From the NCBI GenBank assembly GCA_937996585.1, contig CALKUW010000299.1:1-8634 (forward strand): a stretch of 8,634 bases of DNA. The letters run 5' to 3'. Shown here in pieces: positions 1-6,484 of this stretch. A program made the position numbers and the translations under genes. The notes under the pieces were generated by a model. That model did no database searches and was not told where the DNA came from. It saw only the letters and a program-made list of their open reading frames with translations. Position 1 is the first letter of the stretch; each line of letters begins with the position of its first letter. This DNA comes from an uncultured Flavobacteriales bacterium (GTDB lineage: Bacteria; Bacteroidota; Bacteroidia; Flavobacteriales_D; Sanyastnellaceae).

Positions 1-579
1 CCGGCCATCATCACGCATTACCGCAGGTTCAATGACTGTGCGGGTCCGACGGACGATTTCATAGCAGGGCTGGACGCATTGGGCCACAAACGGGGTCCGT
101 CTTTCATCCAGTTGCCGCCTCATTTCAGCCCGCAGCAAGCAAACCGTTTGCTGGCGTATCTGGAGCAATGGCCGCAGGCGCTTGAAGCGGCCATCGAGTT
201 TCGGAACCCCGGTTGGTTTGCACCGGAACAGGAGCACCGGTCGGCGGTGGAATCGGTCTGGCAGGCGATGCGCGAATGGGGCTTGGGCGCTGGCATCAGC
301 GATACGGCTCTGCGGCGCGATGCCGTCCACATGCGCATGACGGCGCCTTTCCTGTTGCTGCGTTTCGGTGGATATGAAGGGCACCCGAGCGATGAGCGCC
401 GGCTGCGCGATTGGTGCGATCGGATTGCGGATTGGCACAGCCAGGGCCTGCGGTCGGTGGACCTTCTCGTGCACCAGCCGGACAGCGTGCGCACACCGGA
501 GACTTGTCGCCTGTTTGCCGAATTGGTCGGTGAACGATTGGGGGTCGCCATGCGCGCACCGGCTCCCGTTCTTTTTTGA
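1..579 (+). CDS. DUF72 family protein, 3' part (5' end outside window)
   Basis: The frame is open from base 1 to the TGA at 577-579 (192 visible residues). The DUF72 family has a TIM-barrel-like fold and no firmly established biochemical role, so I assign none. Family hallmarks seen in order are an ITHYRRF-type segment near residues 4-10, SFIQLPPHF at about 34-42, the EFRNPGWF strand at about 66-73, an ISDT segment at about 98-101, the LLLRFGGYEGH stretch at about 118-128, and a C-terminal LLVHQPDS segment followed by a helix. Intact members are usually about 230-300 residues, so the N-terminal quarter or so lies upstream of the window. A TTG at 79 could be read as a start, but family-like sequence continues upstream of it, so the gene is simply cut by the window edge. 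It is followed 57 nt later by the methionine sulfoxide reductase gene on the same strand. The family call is strong and the function is unknown. Confidence 0.9.
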   Translation, partial: PAIITHYRRFNDCAGPTDDFIAGLDALGHKRGPSFIQLPPHFSPQQANRLLAYLEQWPQALEAAIEFRNPGWFAPEQEHRSAVESVWQAMREWGLGAGISDTALRRDAVHMRMTAPFLLLRFGGYEGHPSDERRLRDWCDRIADWHSQGLRSVDLLVHQPDSVRTPETCRLFAELVGERLGVAMRAPAPVLF

Positions 580-592
580 CGGTTCTTGCGGA

Positions 593-605
593 TACCGGTT
601 CGGTA
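593..605. repeat. Short perfect hairpin in the DUF72-msrC gap
   Basis: TACCG (593-597) and CGGTA (601-605) form a perfect 5-bp inverted repeat around a GTT loop, 14 nt after the DUF72 stop. No T-tract follows, so it is not a convincing intrinsic terminator. It may be chance in GC-rich DNA or a small mRNA structure between two co-transcribed genes. The 57-nt gap holds nothing else I recognise. Confidence 0.25.
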
Positions 606-636
606 CGAGTCGGCCGGACTGTCGAACTTCGTCCCC

Positions 637-1140
637 ATGTCAACCCACGCAGCATTCGATCATCAGGCGCCGCGTTCTGCGCGCTATGAACAGCTGCGGA
701 TGCAATGTCCGGCGGTGCTGGTGGATGCGGATCCCGTGGCCAATCAGGCCAATTTCGCGGCCATGGTGCACATGGCGTTCGGTTGGCATTGGGTGGGCTT
801 TTATCGCGTCGAGGGTGATGAACTGGTGCTGGGGCCATTCCAGGGCCCCATGGCCTGCACCCGATTGCAGCGCGGCAAGGGCGTCTGTGCAGCGGCATGG
901 GCGGCCAATGAGGCCGTCGTCGTGGCCGATGTGGAGGCGTTTCCGGGACATGTCGCCTGCAGTGCCTTGAGCCGCAGTGAATTGGTGTTGCCCGTGCGTG
1001 ATGGCCAAGGCAACGTGAAGGCGGTTTTCGACCTGGACAGTGCAGAGGTGGGTGACTTCTCAGGGGAAGATGCGGCGCAGCTCCAGGCCATCATTGACCG
1101 TGTGGCGCAGTCTTTGTTGACGGGATACGACAGGGAATGA
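637..1140 (+). CDS. msrC: Free methionine-(R)-sulfoxide reductase (fRMsr, GAF domain)
   Basis: Predicted cytosolic enzyme of 167 residues that reduces free L-methionine-(R)-sulfoxide to methionine, with thioredoxin-type recycling known for the family. Nearly the whole protein is one GAF domain. Diagnostic segments are WHWVGFYRV (about 51-58), LVLGPFQGPMAC (63-74), GKGVC (80-84), HVACSA (105-110), SELVLPV (114-120) and the VFDLDS strand (130-135). The three redox cysteines of the family are present as C74, C84 and C108. Their spacing (10 and 24 residues) equals that of E. coli YebR (C84, C94, C118, from memory), which supports an active enzyme rather than a generic GAF sensor. I chose the ATG at 637; the frame stays open upstream to a TTG at 586, but that extra segment is not family-like. 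No Shine-Dalgarno is visible, which is common in Bacteroidota. The stop overlaps the ATG of the following lipoprotein gene (ATGA), suggesting translational coupling. Confidence 0.93.
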   Translation: MSTHAAFDHQAPRSARYEQLRMQCPAVLVDADPVANQANFAAMVHMAFGWHWVGFYRVEGDELVLGPFQGPMACTRLQRGKGVCAAAWAANEAVVVADVEAFPGHVACSALSRSELVLPVRDGQGNVKAVFDLDSAEVGDFSGEDAAQLQAIIDRVAQSLLTGYDRE

Positions 1141-2792
1141 TGCGTATCCGTTCCGTCTTGTTTGTGGTGCCGCTGGTCGTGGCGGGATGTGCCCAGGTGG
1201 GGTCGCCCGATGGGGGTGGAAGGGATGAGGCTCCACCGCAGGTGGTTCTTGCGGAGCCTCCTTTCGGCACAACGGGATTCGAGGGTCATTCCTTCATGCT
1301 GGAATTCGATGAGTTCGTCCAGCTCAAGGATGCCCGGCGTCAGGTGCTCGTCTCACCACCCCTGCCTGAGCCGCCGAGGGTGATGGTGCGCGGGCGAAAC
1401 GTCGTGGTCGATTTGGGTGCCGAACTGCTACCGGAAAGGACGTACATCGTCCAATTCGGGGATGCCGTCAGCGACCTGCGCGAATCGAATGTGGCCAAGG
1501 GCCTGCAATACGTCTTCTCCACCGGTGCTGAGCTGGATTCCGGGCGGGTTTTCGGAAGGGTGGAGGATGCGTGGACGGGAGAAGCGCTTGAGGGTGCCCG
1601 CGTCCTGCTGTACGCCGACAGTCTGCCGCGCGCGGCCATTGACCTGGCTTTGCCGGATTCGCTGAGGCCCATGCCTGATTATGTTGGCCTCGTTCAGGAC
1701 AGCGGACGGTTCGAAGTCGGCTTTTTGCCCATGGGTGCCTTCGGCTGTGTGGTGGTGGATGATGTCAATGGCAACTACCGCGCCGACCGGGGGGAGCCGT
1801 TGGCCTGGGGCCTGGCGCCGATGACCGCTTCGGCGGACAGTGCCGACTGGCAGCAGATGTGGGATGCCCCACCCTTGCGCATGGACGCGCCTCCTGTGGA
1901 GCCGACCACCTACACGTCAGGCGTTCGCTTGGATTCCAGCGGCTACTTCCGTGCGGCCATCGTGGGTTTGTCCACGCTCCGTGAAGGGCCTGACGGCTTG
2001 TTCGACGCCGAATTGGACGTCCGGCTGGAGGCCGCTGGCCAAGTACAAGACATCGGCATGGAGGGGGACAGCATCTGGTCTTCCATTGATCTCGCTGCAT
2101 TCGGCGATACTGTGACGCTCTTGTTGACCCACCCTTCCGGCACGGACACGGTGAAATTTGGCAGCCTTGATCCGGCAACACCACCGGTCGAGGTGGGGCG
2201 TCGTGAAAGCGCGGTGGATCCCGGGGGTGCGTTCTCGTTGCGGTTTGCGCCTCCACCCCTGTTGCTGGATACAGCGCTGTGTGTGGGAACTTTCGCGCTG
2301 GACGAGGACACGGTGGCGGCGGATCTCAGCCTGTTCAGCCTCTCCGGGGAGCGGTTGCATGTGGGTCCCTTTCCGCCTGGTTCGAAGGTGGAAGTGACCC
2401 TGTTGCCCGGGGCCATCTCAGGTCCGGGCGGGAGCCAGGCTGACACTTTGGACGGGCGGTTTTCGGTCCGCCGGGATTCCGACTTCGGCGCCATCATATT
2501 GGATGTGGATTCCACCCTGGCAGAACAGGAAGGGGTGTTGTGGATGCTGCTGAATGGATCGGGACAGCCTGCAAGGGACCAAGGATTGGATGGGGATTTC
2601 GGGTTTGAAAGGTTGCTTCCCGGCAAGTACGGGGTGGTGTGCATCGCCGATGCGGATGGCAACGGCCGGTGGTCGGGTGCGGATCCGGAGCGGGGTCTCA
2701 TGCCGGAGGAGGTGCTGCACCGCACGGAAGGCGTGGATGTGCGGGCCGGTTGGGAGGTAGAGCTCCAGATTACCGTTCATCCACGGCCTTGA
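1137..2792 (+). CDS. Ig-like domain lipoprotein with two EF-hand-like loops
   Basis: 551-residue predicted envelope lipoprotein. Residues 1-18 form a type II signal peptide: basic R3 and R5, a hydrophobic core, then the lipobox VAGC with lipidated Cys18. The segment after Cys18 (QVGSPDGGGRDEAPP) matches the opening of a Bacteroidota lipoprotein type with an N-terminal bacterial Ig-like domain (Big_5-like), here about residues 32-130 and ending in a YIVQFGDAVSDL strand. Residues about 136-220 look like a transthyretin/carboxypeptidase-regulatory-like beta domain (GRVFGRVEDAWTGEALEGA). A related-looking domain ends the protein (about 447-549). Each of these beta domains carries a 12-residue acidic loop resembling an EF-hand calcium site (D209-E220 and D505-D516). 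The middle, about 225-445, is unrecognised beta-rich sequence. ATG 1137 overlaps the msrC stop by 4 nt; a second ATG at 1140 is equally possible and leaves the lipobox intact. The role is unknown. A surface or periplasmic structural or binding role is inference. Confidence 0.85.
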   Translation: MMRIRSVLFVVPLVVAGCAQVGSPDGGGRDEAPPQVVLAEPPFGTTGFEGHSFMLEFDEFVQLKDARRQVLVSPPLPEPPRVMVRGRNVVVDLGAELLPERTYIVQFGDAVSDLRESNVAKGLQYVFSTGAELDSGRVFGRVEDAWTGEALEGARVLLYADSLPRAAIDLALPDSLRPMPDYVGLVQDSGRFEVGFLPMGAFGCVVVDDVNGNYRADRGEPLAWGLAPMTASADSADWQQMWDAPPLRMDAPPVEPTTYTSGVRLDSSGYFRAAIVGLSTLREGPDGLFDAELDVRLEAAGQVQDIGMEGDSIWSSIDLAAFGDTVTLLLTHPSGTDTVKFGSLDPATPPVEVGRRESAVDPGGAFSLRFAPPPLLLDTALCVGTFALDEDTVAADLSLFSLSGERLHVGPFPPGSKVEVTLLPGAISGPGGSQADTLDGRFSVRRDSDFGAIILDVDSTLAEQEGVLWMLLNGSGQPARDQGLDGDFGFERLLPGKYGVVCIADADGNGRWSGADPERGLMPEEVLHRTEGVDVRAGWEVELQITVHPRP

Positions 2793-2839
2793 TTGGAACA
2801 TCCGGACCAAGGGTGCAGAAAGCCGCTTGCCAAAGGCGT

Positions 2840-2847
2840 TATTTTTG
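2840..2847 (+). promoter_or_regulatory. Candidate Bacteroidota -7 box (TAnnTTTG) before the T9SS gene
   Basis: TATTTTTG at 2840-2847 matches the Bacteroidota sigma-ABfr -7 consensus TAnnTTTG exactly and stands out in GC-rich surroundings. It lies in the 61-nt gap after the lipoprotein gene. I find no good TTTG-type -33 element at the usual 17-23 nt distance upstream. A start point a few bases downstream would fall on the ATG at 2854, giving a nearly leaderless mRNA, or would favour the ATG at 2887. Without a -33 match this is only a candidate. Confidence 0.3.
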
Positions 2848-2853
2848 AGGGAG

Positions 2854-4422
2854 ATGATTGAAAACCGGTCTGTTGTCCGTTTTGTGATGGCCGTACTGTG
2901 CGCGATGGCCGGGCTTCTTGGCCAGGCCCAGGACACCTGCCTCACGGAGACGGGGTCCTTCCCCTACATCAGTACGAACCCGAATTATGTCTGCGAGGCC
3001 CAGGAGACCTTCGTCTACATCAACATGGCCATTGCCTACAACAACTACAACGCGGACGACTTCAATTTCAGTTGGTATCCGTTCGACCTGTTGGGCGGGA
3101 CGTCCACGCAGAGTTTCGAAATGGTCTTCGACAGTTCGGTGACCATCTGGTGCGTGGCCATGGACCAGGTGAACAACTGCATCTGGTACGATGAAATCGA
3201 GGTGCAGGTGGCCGAGGCAGTGGACATTGGTCTCCCTGACGACACGCTCGTCTGTGACCTGAACGGGTTCAGCCTGCAGCCATCTCCCGAGGCACAGGCG
3301 ATGCCGGGCATCAGCTGGAACTGGGAACCCTCGTTGCTGCTGCTCGGTTCCAATACCGCGACGCCGGAGTTGCTGATCGATGCCGACCAGTGGTACCATG
3401 TGACGGCGACCACGCCTGCACCGGGGCAGTGTGTCTATGAGGACAGCATCTTCGTCACGGCCACGGTGGACCCCATCGATCTGGGCCCCGACCAGGAATT
3501 GTGTGAGGGCCAATTGGCGCCGCTGGATTGCGGGCTGGATGCGGCGGTGGAAGACATCGAATGGAGCACCGGTGCGACGGATGCTGCCATCGTGGCGGAT
3601 ACGACAGGCACCTACTGGGTGACCGCCATGAACCCCGAGGGCTGTGAGCGTTCGGACACGGTGCACATCCTCATCATGGACAACCCCGTGATCGACCTTG
3701 CGACCGGCAGTGCAGCCTGTGAGGGGCAGCCCGTGACGCTAACTGCCACGGTGACAAGCGACACCACCATCGCTGGGGTGGGCTGGTCCACCGGCGAAGC
3801 GGGCAATGAGATTACGGTCACGGGTTCGGGGACGTATGAGGCCATCGCTGTGGATGTTACGGGTTGCACGGGTACCGCCGATGTGACGCCTGAATTCCTT
3901 CCTGCGCCGGTTCCGGATTTGCCGCCGGATACCGTGCTCTGCCTGGAGGAGGATGGTCCGATCTGGCTTGATGCCAGCCAGCCGGACGTGGCCTATTCGT
4001 GGTCCGACGGTTCCACGGGACCGGGCATCCTGCTTTCACAGGAAGGGACCTTTACCTTGACACTGACGCTGCTGGCCAACGGGTGTCAGGATTCGGCGAG
4101 CATCAACCTGGTCGACTTCTGCCAGCAGGACAGCGTTTACTTCCCATCGGCGTTCACCCCGAACGGGGACCTGGTGAACGACCGCTTCGGCGGTTTTGCC
4201 GAGTCGGTGACCGGGTTCGAGCTGATGGTGTTCAATCGGTGGGGCATTCCGGTCTTCCGGTCGGAGTCCATAGATGACCGTTGGAACGGTCGGTTGGACA
4301 ACGGGGAGCTCGCACCGGGTGGGCTGTATGGATACCGTGCGGTGTGGCGTCCGCTGCTCGATGACGGCGTGACGTCCGGGGGCTATCTCGAGAAAGTCGG
4401 GTCGGTCACCCTTATTCGTTGA
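2854..4422 (+). CDS. T9SS type B sorting (CHU_C) surface protein with five Ig-like repeats
   Basis: 522-residue predicted secreted protein. Residues 1-25 are a Sec signal peptide (R5 and R9, core MAVLCAMAGLLG, likely cleavage after GQA). The last ~96 residues (427-522) are a gliding-motility-associated C-terminal domain of the CHU_C type. Its marks are YFPSAFTPNGDLVNDRF (429-445), FNRWGIPVF (460-468), WNGR (477-480), APGGLYGYRAVW (487-498) and a terminal hydrophobic strand. In the family this domain directs export through the type IX secretion system. Between lie about five Ig/PKD-like repeats, each built as an opening Cys, a W-S-x-G-type core, a GTY-type strand and a closing Cys followed by an acidic residue and a last strand. 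Cys pairs are 47/109, 134/193, 217/264, 289/338 and 363/411. I chose ATG 2854 because it gives a basic n-region; ATG 2887 would shorten the signal peptide, and the frame is open upstream to a TTG at 2827. No catalytic domain is seen. An adhesin or surface-layer role is inference. Confidence 0.9.
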   Translation: MIENRSVVRFVMAVLCAMAGLLGQAQDTCLTETGSFPYISTNPNYVCEAQETFVYINMAIAYNNYNADDFNFSWYPFDLLGGTSTQSFEMVFDSSVTIWCVAMDQVNNCIWYDEIEVQVAEAVDIGLPDDTLVCDLNGFSLQPSPEAQAMPGISWNWEPSLLLLGSNTATPELLIDADQWYHVTATTPAPGQCVYEDSIFVTATVDPIDLGPDQELCEGQLAPLDCGLDAAVEDIEWSTGATDAAIVADTTGTYWVTAMNPEGCERSDTVHILIMDNPVIDLATGSAACEGQPVTLTATVTSDTTIAGVGWSTGEAGNEITVTGSGTYEAIAVDVTGCTGTADVTPEFLPAPVPDLPPDTVLCLEEDGPIWLDASQPDVAYSWSDGSTGPGILLSQEGTFTLTLTLLANGCQDSASINLVDFCQQDSVYFPSAFTPNGDLVNDRFGGFAESVTGFELMVFNRWGIPVFRSESIDDRWNGRLDNGELAPGGLYGYRAVWRPLLDDGVTSGGYLEKVGSVTLIR

Positions 4423-5095
4423 CCTCCAGGAAACGGTTGACGTTTCCAAGCGTGCCGAAGACCACCAGTGTGTCGGTCTTCTCGACCGTGGTGTCCGGTC
4501 GCGGTATGCCGATGAGGTGCTCCTTGTCCTCTCCCCCCTCGTCGTAGGTGCGGCGGATGGTGATGAGCCTCAGGTCGTATCGGGCGCTGAGGTCGATTTC
4601 TCCGAGTGTACGTCCCGCGACACCCGCGGGCGCCTGGATTTCCGCGATTTCGAAGTCGTCCGGCAGCTCGAGGAAGCCGCGCAGGTTCGGATTCATCAGC
4701 CGTTCCGCGACGATGCTTGCGAACTCCGCTTCCGGGGCGAGGATTTCCTGCACGCCGAGGCTCCTCAGGATGCGTTCCTGGTGCGTTCCCGATGCGCGGA
4801 CGATGACCCTGGGAATGCCGAGGTCGAGCAGGTTCAACGTGGTGAGGACGGTGGCTTCGAAGTTGTCTCCGATGGCGACGACCGCAGCGTCCATCTCTTC
4901 CAGCTTCTGGCTGCGGAGGGCCTTCGGGTCGGTCGAGTCCATAGTGATGGCCAGGGCGATGTCGTCGGACACCTCCTCGACCTTCTCCTCGACGCAATCG
5001 ATGGCGAAGACTTCCGCTCCCCGACCGGCCATCTCGAGGGCGATGCGGGACCCGTATTTGCCGATCCCGATGACGACGTAGCGCATGCTCTTCAT
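4412..5095 (-). CDS. ktrA: TrkA/KtrA-type RCK regulator of potassium uptake
   Basis: 227-residue predicted cytosolic regulator. Residues about 4-125 form an RCK_N Rossmann domain: nucleotide motif G10-I-G12-K-Y-G15, acidic D33 at the end of strand 2 (EVFAID) which binds ribose in the family, TMDSTDPKAL after strand 3, and the AAVVAIGDNFEAT strand and helix. Residues about 147-224 form an RCK_C domain (AGRTLGEIDLSARYDLRLITI, then DTLVVFG). Length and two-domain order match KtrA/KtrC-type subunits, which form octameric rings that gate a KtrB/TrkH-type membrane channel in response to ATP, ADP or NAD(H). No channel subunit gene lies in the window, so its partner must be elsewhere; this makes the symbol a family-level call. 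It starts 9 nt after the kynureninase stop and is probably co-transcribed with it. A second ATG at 5086 (Met4) could be the true start. The TAA end overlaps the convergent T9SS gene by 11 nt. Confidence 0.9.
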   Translation of the reverse strand: MKSMRYVVIGIGKYGSRIALEMAGRGAEVFAIDCVEEKVEEVSDDIALAITMDSTDPKALRSQKLEEMDAAVVAIGDNFEATVLTTLNLLDLGIPRVIVRASGTHQERILRSLGVQEILAPEAEFASIVAERLMNPNLRGFLELPDDFEIAEIQAPAGVAGRTLGEIDLSARYDLRLITIRRTYDEGGEDKEHLIGIPRPDTTVEKTDTLVVFGTLGNVNRFLEVNE

Positions 5096-5104
5096 GGGTG
5101 CAAT

Positions 5105-6409
5105 CTACGTGTCCCGACGGAGGCCGTCATCGAGGATGCCGAGGAATCGGGCGACGTCCGCAAAGGAGTTGTACAGGGGAACCGGTGCCATCCGGATCAC
5201 GGCGGGTTCGCGCCAGTCCACGATGACCCCATTCTCGGTCAGGTGCTCGAAGAGGGCTTTTCCGTGGCCGTGGGCGACGATGGACAATTGGCACCCGCGG
5301 GCGTCCGGATCCGAGGGGGTCAGGATCTCGAGGGTATCGCCCGTGTCCTGGGCAACGGCCATGATGCCTTCCTCCAGGAAGGCGGTTAAGGCGATGGATT
5401 TGTGGCGCAGCCGATCCATGCCTGCCGCGCGGAATTCGGCGAGGGAGGCCAGTAGGGCGGCCATGTTCATGACCGGGGCGTTGGAAGTCTGCCAGCCCTC
5501 GGCTCCCGGCATCAGATCGAAGTCGGGTTCCATCTTGAATCGGCGTGACTCTGCGTGGCCCCACCACCCTTCGAGGCGCGGCAGTTCCGGCTTTTGGGCG
5601 TGGCGCTCGTGTACGAACGCGCCTGCCGTGCAGCCCGGTCCACCGTTGAGGTATTTGTATCCACACCAACAGGCGAAGTCGACCTTCCAGTCGTGCAGTT
5701 GCAGGGGCACGTTGCCGGCGGCGTGGGCGAGGTCGAATCCGCATGTGGCGCCCACGGCATGTGCCGCAGCCGTGACTTCGGCCATTGGCATCCACTGCCC
5801 GGTGTAGTACTGCACCCCGCAGAGCATGACGCAGGCCAGGCGGTCTCCTTCGGCTGCGATGCGGTCCGTGATGTCTTCCGTCCTCAACGTGTGTTCACCT
5901 TCGCGCGGGGCCAGTTCGATGAGGTTCTCTTCCGGATCGAGTCCGTGCAGGCGCAGCTGGGATAGGGCGGCATACCGGTCGCTGGGGAAGGCGCCGGCTT
6001 CGATCATGAGCTTGGTGCGCCGCCCTTCCGGCCGATAGAAGGAAATGAGCAGCAGGTGAAGGTTGACCGTGAGGGCGTTCATCGCGACCACTTCACGGGG
6101 CTGGGCGCCCATGATGGCGGCGAGGTCGTGCGTGGCTTCCTTGTGATACGACACCCACGGGCGGCGTCCTTCGAAGTGGGCTTCCACGCCGTATTTCCGC
6201 CAGTCCTCGAGCTCGCCTTGGATGATGTCCGAAGCCCCCACGGGCTGCAGCCCAAGCGAGTTGCCGGTAAAGTACAGGCACGCCTCTTCGCCGCGGGGTG
6301 GCATGTGGAACCGTTCGCGGAAAGAGGCCAATGGGTCCGCATCGTCAAATACCCTCGCCTTGTCGAGGAAGGCCTGGTGGCCGGGCCAAGTGGTGTTCTC
6401 AGGGGGCAT
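5105..6409 (-). CDS. kynU: Kynureninase
   Basis: 434-residue PLP enzyme, predicted cytosolic, that cleaves L-kynurenine (or 3-hydroxykynurenine) to anthranilate (or 3-hydroxyanthranilate) plus alanine, in tryptophan degradation or de novo NAD synthesis. Seen in order: YFTGNSLGLQP (46-56), the region before the active site with WVSYHKEATHDLAAIMG (85-101), FPSDRY (141-146), FDLAHAAGN (225-233), the PLP lysine block CGYKYLNGGPG with K252 (249-259), GWWGH (281-285) and WQTSNAP (306-312). By family comparison D226 contacts the PLP ring nitrogen, H229 and Y251 line the site, K252 forms the Schiff base and N310 contacts substrate or cofactor, so all key residues look present. Length is typical. I chose ATG 6409: the frame stays open far upstream, but that stretch is antisense to hemL. 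No other kynurenine-pathway gene is in view, so which substrate is used is undetermined. It leads an apparent two-gene unit with ktrA. Confidence 0.96.
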   Translation of the reverse strand: MPPENTTWPGHQAFLDKARVFDDADPLASFRERFHMPPRGEEACLYFTGNSLGLQPVGASDIIQGELEDWRKYGVEAHFEGRRPWVSYHKEATHDLAAIMGAQPREVVAMNALTVNLHLLLISFYRPEGRRTKLMIEAGAFPSDRYAALSQLRLHGLDPEENLIELAPREGEHTLRTEDITDRIAAEGDRLACVMLCGVQYYTGQWMPMAEVTAAAHAVGATCGFDLAHAAGNVPLQLHDWKVDFACWCGYKYLNGGPGCTAGAFVHERHAQKPELPRLEGWWGHAESRRFKMEPDFDLMPGAEGWQTSNAPVMNMAALLASLAEFRAAGMDRLRHKSIALTAFLEEGIMAVAQDTGDTLEILTPSDPDARGCQLSIVAHGHGKALFEHLTENGVIVDWREPAVIRMAPVPLYNSFADVARFLGILDDGLRRDT

Positions 6410-6484
6410 GGACGGGGAATCGGGGGCGTTGTCCGGGTTCAGTGCGCGCGGGTTGGGGGCTAATTTCGCCCGGAATCGCGAGCC
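6410..6484. promoter_or_regulatory. Divergent kynU-hemL intergenic region
   Basis: This 75-bp gap must hold the 5' signals for both divergent genes unless they are read from further away. For hemL, TAATTTCG at 6461-6468 differs by one base from the Bacteroidota -7 consensus TAnnTTTG and lies 16 nt before the ATG. The only upstream TTG (6429-6431) is 29 nt away, too far for a standard -33 box. That -7-like box sits in the loop of a GGGC-N7-GCCC inverted repeat (6457-6460 and 6468-6471). I see no credible -7 box on the minus strand for kynU. Confidence 0.35.

Noticed and set aside
1943..2725. 260-codon minus-strand open frame inside the lipoprotein gene
   Set aside because: It is opposite a lipoprotein with a clear lipobox and domains. 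The frame is rich in Ser, Pro and Arg without hydrophobic periodicity, typical of an antisense shadow.
2793..2853. Possible terminator in the lipoprotein to T9SS gene gap (GCC-AAA-GGC near 2828-2838 followed by T-rich DNA)
   Set aside because: The stem has only three firm pairs. The T-rich stretch is better explained as a -7 box or chance.
2839..3666. 275-codon minus-strand open frame inside the T9SS protein gene
   Set aside because: His-, Arg- and Val-rich translation with no family resemblance, opposite a gene with a signal peptide, repeats and a CHU_C domain.
4517..5389. 290-codon plus-strand open frame opposite ktrA and the end of kynU
   Set aside because: It spans the ends of two well-supported minus-strand genes, has no recognisable domain, and its acidic, repetitive composition is what antisense GC-rich coding DNA gives.
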